A DNA stretch of 64,000 nucleotides from Ga0077555 sp964500805 (lineage in GTDB: Bacteria; Pseudomonadota; Alphaproteobacteria; Rhizobiales; Hyphomicrobiaceae): NCBI GenBank assembly GCA_964500805.1, contig CAZCQH010000010.1, positions 61,048 through 125,047 on the forward strand. The letters are read 5' to 3'. The notes under the pieces were generated by a model. The model did no database searches, was not told the DNA's origin, and saw only the letters and a program-made list of their open reading frames with translations. This document shows, piece by piece, positions 17,897 to 25,763 of the stretch (its first letter is position 1; each line of letters starts with the position of its first letter). Both the position numbers and the translations under genes were made by a program.

Positions 17897-19785
17897 GAGA
17901 GCCAGCCTCCGCTCCCCGCATCAATCACAACCGGCAGCGGTGGTTCCGCGAAGAGGGCGTCGACGAGCGGCACACGCCGCTTCAGAACGGCCCGTTGATT
18001 GATTGATCCCTTGTCGGTGATCTCGCCGGCGTCGATGGAGGGAAGCTCATCGAGCAGAACTACGCGCGTCACACGCGTCGAGGAACCTGTGGCAGCTGCA
18101 GCGAAGGCCTGCAAGCGAATGCGCACAGCGCCCCGCAGCCGCTCATCTGCCAGCAACACGCCCGTCGACATTGATGGAGCAGCACCCACGTGCGCGCGGC
18201 AAGCATCGAGATCCGGGAAGATCAGCGCCGTCACCTGATCGTTGTCGTGCCCCGCAATGACGGCATCCTTGGCGAAGGGAGCCAGTGCGGCGATGAGACG
18301 GGTTCGGAGCGGGCCCACACTCACCCACGTGCCCGTGCTCAGCTTGAAGTCCTCGGAGACGCGGCCGTCGAAGATCAGGCCGTCCGCCGCATCAGCGGGA
18401 TTGGCGAACCGGAAGGCATCACCGAAACAATAGAAGCCTTCATCGTCGAATGCGGCAGCTGTCGCCTCGGGCCGGCGCCAATAGCCCGGCATGACGGATG
18501 GCGCCTTGATGCGCGCCTCGAGCTTGTCGCCTGACGGCACCAGCTTGATCGCGACGCCTGGCAGCGGCACACCGATATTGCCAAGCCGCGCATTGCGGTG
18601 CGTGTTGACGATCGCGGCCGGCGCCGTTTCGGTGGAGCCGAAACCCGTGACCATCAGGATGCGCTCACCCATCGTTGCAACGGCATGCTGGTTGAGCTCA
18701 TCCGCGATATGCTGCGAGAGGCTCGCACCCGAGTAGAACGTCAAACGCAGCTTGCTGAAGAACATGTTGCGCAATGCCGGATCGCCGCGCATGGCCGCGA
18801 CCAGCTCCTCATAGCCCTTCGGCACATTGAAGTAGATGGTTGGCGCGATCTCACGGAGATTGCGCAAGGTCTCGGCGAAACCACCCGGCACCGGCTTGCC
18901 GCCGTCGATGTAGAGCGTGCCGCCGTTGGCGAGAACGAGGCCGAAGTTGTGATTGCCTCCGAACACATGATTCCACGGCAGCCAGTCGATGAGAACCGGC
19001 GGCTCATCGATGACGAAGGGGAGCCAATGCCGGAGCATCGCCTGATTGGCCGCGAGCATGCCATGGGCGGTGACGACGCCTTTCGGTTCACCCGTCGAGC
19101 CGGACGTGAAGAGAACCTTGGCGATGGTCGCCGCATCGACGCAAGCTCGCGCAGCATCAACGCTCAAGTCGTCGATCGCATGCTCGGCCAGCGACGCAAA
19201 TGCGGTTGAGACCAACCCAGGCAGCGTCGATGTCACCGTGACGATCTCGGCTTTGGCCGGCACACAAGCCGTAAGCGCTCGCGCAAAGGCCACGCCATCA
19301 GCCGCGAAAACCAGCTGCGGCGACAGCTGCGCAAGAATGCTCCTCAGCTTGCCGAAATCAGAAGAGATCAACGAGTAGGCGGGAGAGATCGGCGCAAAGG
19401 GCTGTCCGATCGACATCGCCGCGAGCGCCAGCTGCGCATGCTCGAGACCATTGCCGGAGAGAATCGCGATCGGGCGCTCCGGCGAAAGCCTCCGCGCCAG
19501 CAGGGCCGATGCGATGCGGCGAACCTGCACGAGCGCGGAGGCGTAGGTCAGTCTCTTCCATTCGCCACCATCGCTGCGCTGAGCCAGAAATGTCCGGTCC
19601 GGCGCGTGCTGTGCCCAATAGCCAAGCCGGTCGATCAGCAGGTCTGTTGCAGCCGGCACCGGGACGGCCGAGCGAATGAGCACGGTGCCGTCGGCCCGCC
19701 GCTCCATGGCGACATCGAGCGGACCGAAGGTGACCGCGCGCACGGGAGCGGAGGCGGGCAAATGGGAACTCGTCATCGCCATCAT
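17893..19785 (-). CDS. AMP-dependent acyl-CoA synthetase, feruloyl-CoA synthase-like
   Basis: This 630-residue adenylate-forming enzyme should activate a carboxylic acid to its CoA thioester. The ATP loop reads VLFTSGSTGEPKGVV; VTGFGSTETAP is the A5 motif and YCFGDAFRF the A7-like motif. The N-terminus (VTFGPLDVAMERRADGTVLIRSAVPV) and the CAETLRNLREIAPTIYFNVP-type core match the feruloyl-CoA synthase group. The extended C-terminal part differs from ordinary acyl-CoA ligases and lacks an obvious PxxxxGK catalytic lysine loop, as in that group. It overlaps genes on both sides by four bases. Confidence 0.87.
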   Translation of the reverse strand: MMAMTSSHLPASAPVRAVTFGPLDVAMERRADGTVLIRSAVPVPAATDLLIDRLGYWAQHAPDRTFLAQRSDGGEWKRLTYASALVQVRRIASALLARRLSPERPIAILSGNGLEHAQLALAAMSIGQPFAPISPAYSLISSDFGKLRSILAQLSPQLVFAADGVAFARALTACVPAKAEIVTVTSTLPGLVSTAFASLAEHAIDDLSVDAARACVDAATIAKVLFTSGSTGEPKGVVTAHGMLAANQAMLRHWLPFVIDEPPVLIDWLPWNHVFGGNHNFGLVLANGGTLYIDGGKPVPGGFAETLRNLREIAPTIYFNVPKGYEELVAAMRGDPALRNMFFSKLRLTFYSGASLSQHIADELNQHAVATMGERILMVTGFGSTETAPAAIVNTHRNARLGNIGVPLPGVAIKLVPSGDKLEARIKAPSVMPGYWRRPEATAAAFDDEGFYCFGDAFRFANPADAADGLIFDGRVSEDFKLSTGTWVSVGPLRTRLIAALAPFAKDAVIAGHDNDQVTALIFPDLDACRAHVGAAPSMSTGVLLADERLRGAVRIRLQAFAAAATGSSTRVTRVVLLDELPSIDAGEITDKGSINQRAVLKRRVPLVDALFAEPPLPVVIDAGSGGWLS

Positions 19786-21050
19786 CCGCCCTGCCGCAGC
19801 TTGGCGAGCACTTTGAGGCCAGGGTATCCGTCGGCCGGTGCGAGCCCAGCCTTCTCCTGGAACTTTCGGACCGCAAGCATCGTGTCGCGCCCCATACGGC
19901 CGTCGGTGCCGTCCGTATCGAAGCCCAATGCCGTAAGCCGCCGTTGCACCTCCTGCATCTCGGCAAGCGTGAGCGGGCGCTCGCCGCCAGGGAACTGCTG
20001 AACGAACGGACCGTCGCCACGAATGCGATCGCCGAGATGCGCAATCGCCAGGACATAGGTATTCGCCGGATTGTAGGAGCGGATCGCCGCGAAGTTTTGA
20101 GTCAGCAGGAAGACAGGGCCGCCATTGACCGGCTGCCAGAGCTTCGCCCGCTCGGCAGGACGCGGAAACGGCTTGCCGCTCACCTGCGTGACGCCCCGCC
20201 GCATCCAGGATGAGATCGGCACCATGTCGTTGCTGTTGGCGGCCATGCCGGAGGGCAGCCGCACTTCATAGCCCCAGGCCTCGCCCGGCCGATACTTGCC
20301 GCGCTTGGCGAGATACTGCGCGGTGCCGGCCAAGGCATCGTCTGGCGCGCCATAGGGCGAGATGCGGCCATCCCGATCGAAATCGATGCCCATGTTGAGC
20401 CACACCTCGGGCATCCACTGTGTGTGCCCCATGGCACCAGCCCAGGAGCCGATCATCTCTTCCGGCTTGCCCCAGCCGCGCTCGATGATGACGAGGGCGT
20501 TGACAAGCTCCTGCTCCCAATAGCTGCGCCGGCGCGGCTCACCCCACGCGAGAGCCGCAAGCGCTGGCAATACGGGTCGCATGTGCTTCGGGTTGGTCGC
20601 GACGTCACCGAAGGCAGACTCCATGCCCCAGAGGCCGAGCATGACATAGCGGTCGACGCCGTAGGTGCGCTCGATCTTCTCGAGCAGAGCGGCATGCTCC
20701 CTCGCCCGCTCCTTGCCCATGGTGATGCGCCAGTCGGAGACGCGACGATTGAGATATTGCCAGATCTGCTCGCGAAACTCCGGCTGCGCGCGATCGAGGG
20801 CATAGACACGTGTATCGGGCTTGATGCCGCCCATCACGCGGTCGTAAGTCGCAGCTTGCACCCCACGGGCAAGGGCTCGCGGCCGGAACGCCGCGACCCA
20901 GCGCTCGAATGGCACTTGCGATGTTTGCGCGGTACTTAAATCCGGAGAGAACGGCGTCGCCGCTGCAGCGGCGAGTGCAATGAGCGATGAGCGTCGCGTC
21001 GGGAGGCCCATTCGAGTGCTGTTCCGCTGCCGGGGCATGGTTCGTATCAC
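19782..21050 (-). CDS. Lytic murein transglycosylase, MltB type, with peptidoglycan-binding domain
   Basis: The 422-residue protein cleaves peptidoglycan between MurNAc and GlcNAc. A twin-arginine-like signal (TRRSSLIALAAAAATPF) precedes the catalytic domain, which has the acid residue in GLWGMESAFG and the GAMGHTQWMPEVW substrate segment. A C-terminal PG_binding_1 domain (EVQRRLTALGFDTDGTDGRMG) ends the protein. The domain order and length fit the rhizobial MltB-like family. It is unexpectedly placed between a CoA ligase and an aldo/keto reductase, with 4-base overlaps on both sides. Confidence 0.92.
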   Translation of the reverse strand: MIRTMPRQRNSTRMGLPTRRSSLIALAAAAATPFSPDLSTAQTSQVPFERWVAAFRPRALARGVQAATYDRVMGGIKPDTRVYALDRAQPEFREQIWQYLNRRVSDWRITMGKERAREHAALLEKIERTYGVDRYVMLGLWGMESAFGDVATNPKHMRPVLPALAALAWGEPRRRSYWEQELVNALVIIERGWGKPEEMIGSWAGAMGHTQWMPEVWLNMGIDFDRDGRISPYGAPDDALAGTAQYLAKRGKYRPGEAWGYEVRLPSGMAANSNDMVPISSWMRRGVTQVSGKPFPRPAERAKLWQPVNGGPVFLLTQNFAAIRSYNPANTYVLAIAHLGDRIRGDGPFVQQFPGGERPLTLAEMQEVQRRLTALGFDTDGTDGRMGRDTMLAVRKFQEKAGLAPADGYPGLKVLAKLRQGG

Positions 21051-22072
21051 CCGGGCGTCGGTACATGGCCATCGAGCAGTCTCTCGGCCTTGAGATCGGA
21101 CCAGAGTGCCGCGGGCACCTTGGCCGACATCGCGGCAACGTTACGCTGCACTTCCTCGGGCTTCACGGCACCGAGAGCCAGCGTCGAGACTGCCTTGTGG
21201 CCGAGGCAGAAGTGCATCGCGGCCGTCGCAAGCGTCACCTTGTGCGCCTGGCAGACGCGCTCGATTTTCCTCACCTTGTCGAGGATCTCTGGCGGCGCAG
21301 GTTGATAGTTGTAGCGAGCGCCGTCGATGGAACCAGTCGCGAGGATGCCGGAGTTGAAAACGCCGCCCAAGATGACGCCGAGGTTCTTCTTTTCCGCAAT
21401 GGCAAGCACTTCCGCCAGCGCCGGCTGTTCCAACAGCGAGTAACGGCCCGCCAGCAGGAAGCAATCGAAATCACCCTCGGTCAGATACCTCGCTGCGTAG
21501 GCGGGGTCGTTGACTCCGATCCCGATGCCCTTGATCACGCCCTGCTCGCGCAGTTTCATGAGAGCCTTGCAAGCGCCATCCATGGCCTCGCGGTATTTCT
21601 TCGGCCCTTCGACAGGCCCGTGTGTCCAGGCGTCGGCATCATGGATCAGCAGAATGTCGACTTTCGGCAGCCCGAGCCGCTGCAGCGAGGCTTCGTGCGA
21701 CCGCATCGCGGCATCATAGGTGTAGTCGTTGGTGACGTTGAATTCGAGCCCACCAACATAGCGCGAGGTCTTAATGCGGCCGTTGGGCGCCGGTGAGAGC
21801 ACGCGCCCGACCTTGCTCGAGAGCACGAACGATCCCTTTGGCTGGCGGCGCAGCGCCGTACCAATCCGATGTTCTGCGCTACCCTGGCCATAAAGCGGCG
21901 CGGTATCGAAGAAGGTGACCCCGCTCGTGGCCGCTGTCTCGACCGTTGCTATGGCGGTTGCATCGTCGAGCACCTCGTAGATATCGCCGAGCGGCGCACT
22001 GCCAAAGCCGAGCGCGGTAACCTCAAGGCCGGTGCGGCCGAGCTTGCGTTTTGGCAGAGCAGCTGTGGTCAT
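21047..22072 (-). CDS. Aldo/keto reductase (D-threo-aldose 1-dehydrogenase / pyridoxal dehydrogenase-like)
   Basis: The 341-residue TIM-barrel oxidoreductase shows the AKR features RTGLEVTALGFGSAPLG, FDTAPLYGQGSAEHRIG (catalytic Asp and Tyr), SSKVGR (catalytic Lys) and LLIHD (His). The AGRYSLLEQPAL segment is characteristic of the L-fucose / D-threo-aldose dehydrogenase branch. The start at 22072 has GAGGGA upstream; an earlier in-frame ATG at 22144 adds 24 residues without resemblance. It is the first gene of the four-gene operon ending with the P450. Confidence 0.9.
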   Translation of the reverse strand: MTTAALPKRKLGRTGLEVTALGFGSAPLGDIYEVLDDATAIATVETAATSGVTFFDTAPLYGQGSAEHRIGTALRRQPKGSFVLSSKVGRVLSPAPNGRIKTSRYVGGLEFNVTNDYTYDAAMRSHEASLQRLGLPKVDILLIHDADAWTHGPVEGPKKYREAMDGACKALMKLREQGVIKGIGIGVNDPAYAARYLTEGDFDCFLLAGRYSLLEQPALAEVLAIAEKKNLGVILGGVFNSGILATGSIDGARYNYQPAPPEILDKVRKIERVCQAHKVTLATAAMHFCLGHKAVSTLALGAVKPEEVQRNVAAMSAKVPAALWSDLKAERLLDGHVPTPG

Positions 22073-22186
22073 GTTGGTGTCCCTCGTAGCGGCAAATTCG
22101 GTGGCTCGCGCCCCCTTCCGATCATGCGCGACTTCAGCCATCACTGAAAAGGGGCAGGATTGGGTTTATCGCTTTTGAGGGTCTCG

Positions 22187-22200
22187 CTACCGTTCGGTAG
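22187..22200. promoter_or_regulatory. Perfect short inverted repeat, candidate operator
   Basis: CTACCG-TT-CGGTAG is a perfect 6+2+6 inverted repeat in the divergent gap between the aldo/keto reductase operon and the 2-hydroxyacid dehydrogenase. Its form resembles operators of TetR-family repressors. No such regulator is adjacent. Chance occurrence cannot be excluded. Confidence 0.35.
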
Positions 22201-22361
22201 GGTGGGGTCTAACGCCTGAGACGCGGCATTTTCTCGGTATCGCATGTCTCCGGTGTCACGTGTCGGGCATCTGACGGCCACCCTTGACACTTCCGCGACC
22301 CGGTTGCGCTCCACCCGTCGTGTGCTGCATCGTGGCGCGCCCTTTGCGAAGAAAGCCATCC

Positions 22362-23375
22362 ATGTCGCAGTCGACACCGCTCAAGCTGCTCATCTCTACG
22401 CCTGGTTGGCGGCTGTGGGGGCCGCGCATCATGGCAGCGGTCCCGGCAGGCAGTCTTTCTGTGATCGCGGCGGAGGAGGCCGGTGCTTCGGACGGACCCT
22501 GCCCGGCCGACATTGGTTTCCTCACGCGCGAAGTGACCGGCGCCTCGGGCAACAAGAACTACACGCCGGAGCTCACCAATTTTCACGCGGTGCTGCGCAA
22601 ATCACCGAGCCTCAAATGGCTGCAGATCCATCCCGCCGGCGCCGATCGAGCGATCTACGCGGAGCTACGCCAGCGCGGGGTGAAAATCACAACCGCGTCC
22701 GGCGCGACGGCGGTGACGGTCGCGCACACCGTGCTCGGGGCGCTGATCGCGATCAACCGGCGGTTTCCGCTGCTCGCCGATGCGCAACGCCGGCACGCCT
22801 GGGAGCAGCGACTTGGCGCAAATTCGCCGCGCGATCTCGGCGGCCAGCACGCGGTGATCGTCGGGCTCGGCCCCATTGGTCAGAACATTGCGCGGTTGTT
22901 GAAAGCGCTCGGCATGACGACGATGGGCGTCCGGCGCAGGGCCGAACCGGTGTCGCAGTGCGATGTCACGATTGCTTATGAGCAGCTGACGTCCGTACTG
23001 CCGAAGGCCGACTGCCTGATCCTCTGCTGTCCGTCGTCGCCGGTAACGCGCGGGATCGCCAACAAGGCGGCGTTCGATGCCATGCCGAAGGGTTCGCTCT
23101 TCGTCAACGCGGCGCGCGGCGACGTGGCGGTGGAGCGTGACGTGATCGCAGCGCTGCAATCGGGGCAGCTGGGAGGCGCCTATCTCGATGTATTCGAGCG
23201 CGAGCCGCTCGATCCGGCCTCGCCATTGTGGGATCTGCCGAACGTGATCGTGTCGCCGCACACCGCGAGCCACAGCCAGGGTCAGGCCGAGGCGGTGTTC
23301 CAGATCTTTCTCGACAACCTCGCGCGCTGGCGCGAGGGGCGAGAGCTGCGCAATGATGTCGATAAACTTGGGTGA
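22362..23375 (+). CDS. D-isomer-specific 2-hydroxyacid dehydrogenase
   Basis: The 337-residue NAD(P)-dependent enzyme has the nucleotide-binding GLGPIGQNIARLL, then VNAARGDV (catalytic Arg), FEREPLD (Glu) and VSPHTASHS (His). This triad defines the family that reduces 2-oxoacids to D-2-hydroxyacids or the reverse. The start at 22362 (MSQSTPLK) is chosen because the 26 codons upstream show no resemblance. A 26-base palindrome begins three bases after its stop. The natural substrate is unknown. Confidence 0.9.
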   Translation: MSQSTPLKLLISTPGWRLWGPRIMAAVPAGSLSVIAAEEAGASDGPCPADIGFLTREVTGASGNKNYTPELTNFHAVLRKSPSLKWLQIHPAGADRAIYAELRQRGVKITTASGATAVTVAHTVLGALIAINRRFPLLADAQRRHAWEQRLGANSPRDLGGQHAVIVGLGPIGQNIARLLKALGMTTMGVRRRAEPVSQCDVTIAYEQLTSVLPKADCLILCCPSSPVTRGIANKAAFDAMPKGSLFVNAARGDVAVERDVIAALQSGQLGGAYLDVFEREPLDPASPLWDLPNVIVSPHTASHSQGQAEAVFQIFLDNLARWREGRELRNDVDKLG

Positions 23376-23378
23376 GAA

Positions 23379-23404
23379 GGGGTCAGACCCATGGGTCTGA
23401 CCCC
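23379..23404. repeat. 26-bp perfect palindrome (half-site GGGGTCAGACCCA)
   Basis: Half-site GGGGTCAGACCCA is followed directly by its reverse complement, so all 26 bases are self-complementary. It begins three bases after the stop of the 2-hydroxyacid dehydrogenase. It could act as a transcript-end hairpin, but no T-run follows. It shares length and the CCCATGGG centre with the element inside imuB at 27152, and its centre GACCCATGGGTC recurs at 62843. Confidence 0.85.
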
Positions 23405-23455
23405 GACCAGAGACACTGAGCACCAATTCGGATTGTTGAGAAACGGGAGACCGGG

Positions 23456-23854
23456 ATGAAAAACGTGACGGGAACGTGGGCGCTCGTAAAGGCGACGACG
23501 GTGGCGCCGGATGGCACGCGTTCGACAACGCCGTTTGGCGGCGAGAAGGCGATGGGCCGTGTTGTGCTCAACGCCGACGGGCGCATGATGGCGGTGCTGG
23601 TCGACGGGCGGCCAAGCCTGCCGGGCGGACAGCAGCGCGAGTACAGCTCCTACTGCGGCAACTACACGTTCGACGGCAAGCAGCTGATCACGCGGGTCGA
23701 TGCGGCGTCGGATCCCGCGCGGCTCGGCACCGATCAGGTGCGTGACGTGCGCTTCGAGGGCGACCTTATGGTGCTGCGCCCGCCGCTGCGCTCCTATATG
23801 GGCAAACCCGCCGAGCAGCGCGAGCTCTACTGGCGGAAGATTTCGGACGTCTGA
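23456..23854 (+). CDS. Lipocalin-like domain protein
   Basis: The 132-residue protein matches the short bacterial lipocalin-like (Lipocalin_5) pattern: GTWALVKATTVAPDGTRS at the start, GRVVLNADGRMMAVL, then YSSYCGNYTFDGKQLITRVDAASDP. No signal peptide is visible, so it is probably cytoplasmic. A GGGAG ribosome binding site precedes the ATG. Such proteins are thought to bind small hydrophobic ligands; the ligand is unknown. Confidence 0.75.
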   Translation: MKNVTGTWALVKATTVAPDGTRSTTPFGGEKAMGRVVLNADGRMMAVLVDGRPSLPGGQQREYSSYCGNYTFDGKQLITRVDAASDPARLGTDQVRDVRFEGDLMVLRPPLRSYMGKPAEQRELYWRKISDV

Positions 23855-23916
23855 GCGGATCGGCCTCACCTAGCGGGTTCGGGCACTCGCGGGCGCCGCC
23901 GTTGAGAGCCGCTCCC

Positions 23917-24741
23917 TCACCTCCCTTTGAACACGGGCTTGCGCTTCTCGACGAAGGCGCGGACGGCTTCCTTGTGGTCCTCGGTGCCTTGCGTGCGCAG
24001 CATGCGCTCGGACTCGCGATCGATGGCGTCGCGGTAGGGGAGAGCCATGGCGTCATCGATATTGTCCTTGATCAGATGCAGCGCGACACTCGGACCCTCG
24101 GCAAGCGACTTGGCCAGCGCGAAAGCTTCATCGCGCAGCTTCTCGTCGGGCACCACACGATGCAGGAGGCCGATCTCGAGCGCGCGCTGAGATGGAATGC
24201 GGTCGCTGAGGAGCAGCAGCTCGCGGGCGCGCGCGGGACCGACGGCGCGCATCAGCAGCCAGGCGATGCCGTAGTCGCCGCTGAGGCCCACGCGCGCATA
24301 GCCGGTGGAGAGGAACGTCGAGGCCGACGCAATGCGCAGATCGCAGGCGAGTGCGAGCGCCAGGCCGGCGCCGGCGGCTGGACCAGGGAGCGCGGCGATG
24401 GTGGGTTTCCTCATCGCGTAGAGTTGGCCCGCGCTGCCCTGATGACGCTCCTGCATGATGCGGAAGCGCTCCTCGGGCGTGTGGTCGGTCGGCGCGCGGC
24501 GATCGCCCATGTTCTTGACGTCGCCGCCCGCGCAGAACGCGGTGCCGGCACCCGTCAGCAGGATGGCGCGCACGTCCTTGTCGGCCGCGAGCACCGGCCA
24601 CATGCGACGAAGCGCTGGCGACATCTCGGTCGAGAGCGCGTTGCGCGCTTCTGGCCGGTTGAGCGTCAGGATCGCGACGCCGTCCTTGACGGTGCAGTGC
24701 AGATGGCTGGTGCCAGTGTCGATATTGCGCTCGGCTGACAT
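23917..24741 (-). CDS. Enoyl-CoA hydratase/isomerase (crotonase family)
   Basis: The 274-residue protein has crotonase features: LNRPEARNALS, then ILLTGAGTAFCAGGDVK, the first oxyanion-hole segment, and PGPAAGAGLALALACDLRIAS, the second. In the active-site positions it reads LSGDYGIAWLL, as in many enoyl-CoA hydratase paralogues of beta-oxidation or aromatic-acid degradation. The start is set at ATG 24741; a longer in-phase reading frame runs back into imuA and has no resemblance. Two LexA boxes lie upstream, but they more likely serve the divergent imuA. Confidence 0.9.
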   Translation of the reverse strand: MSAERNIDTGTSHLHCTVKDGVAILTLNRPEARNALSTEMSPALRRMWPVLAADKDVRAILLTGAGTAFCAGGDVKNMGDRRAPTDHTPEERFRIMQERHQGSAGQLYAMRKPTIAALPGPAAGAGLALALACDLRIASASTFLSTGYARVGLSGDYGIAWLLMRAVGPARARELLLLSDRIPSQRALEIGLLHRVVPDEKLRDEAFALAKSLAEGPSVALHLIKDNIDDAMALPYRDAIDRESERMLRTQGTEDHKEAVRAFVEKRKPVFKGR

Positions 24742-24870
24742 GAAGGTCCCCGTGAGACGGCGTTGCTGTGGCTCCGCGAAGCTTAGCAGGACTTGATCAT
24801 CAGCGATGGCAATTGAGACCGGAACTGAGTTCACCCCCGTCTCAGTTGGCTTTCGCTCCGGCAAGCGAAT

Positions 24871-24885
24871 GTTCAAATTTTGTTC
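24871..24885 (+). promoter_or_regulatory. LexA box, forward
   Basis: GTTC-AAATTTT-GTTC matches the alphaproteobacterial LexA consensus GTTC-N7-GTTC exactly. It lies 96 bases upstream of the imuA start, where SOS control of this cassette is expected. Confidence 0.85.
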
Positions 24886-24910
24886 TTGCCAAAGCGCTCG
24901 GCAAGCTATA

Positions 24911-24925
24911 GAACAAAAATCGAAC
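24911..24925 (-). promoter_or_regulatory. LexA box, reverse
   Basis: GAAC-AAAAATC-GAAC is the reverse complement of a perfect GTTC-N7-GTTC box. It lies 40 bases from the first and 56 bases before imuA. The two boxes in opposite orientation suggest tight repression of imuA, and possibly an effect on the divergent hydratase gene. Confidence 0.82.
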
Positions 24926-24980
24926 AATATCACTCGAATACGAGAGCGTGTCTGGCGACGGCTGCAGGCGCGACAGGGAC

Positions 24981-25763
24981 ATGTTTGCAGTTGGTCAGAT
25001 GTTTTCGCTGGGTACTCCTTCGCTCGATGCCGTGCTGAAAGGCGGGCTCGCTCACGCCGCTGTTCACGAGGTGCTGGCCGATCCGGCCCATCCCGCCACC
25101 GCGGCGGGCTTCTGCCTGGCGCTGGCGCTTCGGGCTTCTCCGGGTCTGATACGTGGGGCACGGCCCACAACACAACGCACGGCGCGCTCGGAATTTCCAG
25201 AAGCGAGCCCTGGCTTGGGCGCTGGCGGTATCGGACCCCGAGGGCCTGACACTGACATTGTCTGGATCCGGCAAGAGGCGGCCCTGGTCGAGGCGGGCCA
25301 CCTCTACGGGCCGGGCCTTGCCGCCCTCGGGCTCGATCCGGCCCGGCTGCTGCTGGCACATCTGCGCACGCCCATCGACGTGATGCGCGCGGGCCTCGAA
25401 GCGGCCCGGTGCCGGGCCGTTGCCGCGGTGATCCTCGAGACCATGGACCGCGGAGCCAAGATCGATCTCACCGCTACGCGACGGCTGAAGCTCGCGGCGG
25501 AAAAGCTCGGCGTCACGGTGTTTCTGCTGCGCGCCTCGGGCGCAACGGTGGCGGGTGCCGTCGAAACGCGCTGGCGGGTCGGCCCGGCAAGAGCCGCGTC
25601 GGACCGGCCGCGCTTCGACATCCGGCTGATGCGGCACCGCGCGGGACTTCCTGAAATGCGTTGGCAAGTGGAGTGGGACCATGAGCAGCGAGCTTTTACA
25701 GCAGCCGCGCCGCTATCTGAGCCTCTGGTGCCCCTTCCTTGCCGCCGACCGGTGGCAGCTTAA
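24981..25763 (+). CDS. imuA: ImuA, RecA-like SOS mutagenesis protein
   Basis: ImuA (260 residues here) works with ImuB and DnaE2 in error-prone repair; it is a RecA-like protein that links the mutasome to DNA. The start of the protein (FSLGTPSLDAVLKGGLAHAAVHEVLA) and the segment LYGPGLAALGLDPARLLLAHLRT are typical. Between them, about 33 residues (near 54-86) have no counterpart in the family and are encoded by a stretch bounded by inverted repeats. The start at 24981 follows AGGG. The 3' end overlaps imuB by 83 bases. Confidence 0.88.
   Translation: MFAVGQMFSLGTPSLDAVLKGGLAHAAVHEVLADPAHPATAAGFCLALALRASPGLIRGARPTTQRTARSEFPEASPGLGAGGIGPRGPDTDIVWIRQEAALVEAGHLYGPGLAALGLDPARLLLAHLRTPIDVMRAGLEAARCRAVAAVILETMDRGAKIDLTATRRLKLAAEKLGVTVFLLRASGATVAGAVETRWRVGPARAASDRPRFDIRLMRHRAGLPEMRWQVEWDHEQRAFTAAAPLSEPLVPLPCRRPVAA
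25140..25240. repeat. Inverted-repeat-bounded insert inside imuA
   Basis: Left arm CGGGTCTGATAC (25141-25152) and right arm GTATCGGACCCC (25228-25239) pair at 10 of 12 positions plus one G-T. Inside are smaller hairpins: GTGGG with CCCAC near 25153-25168, and GCTCG (25186) with CGAGC (25204). The encoded residues are extra compared with other ImuA proteins, and the frame is kept. Confidence 0.65.
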
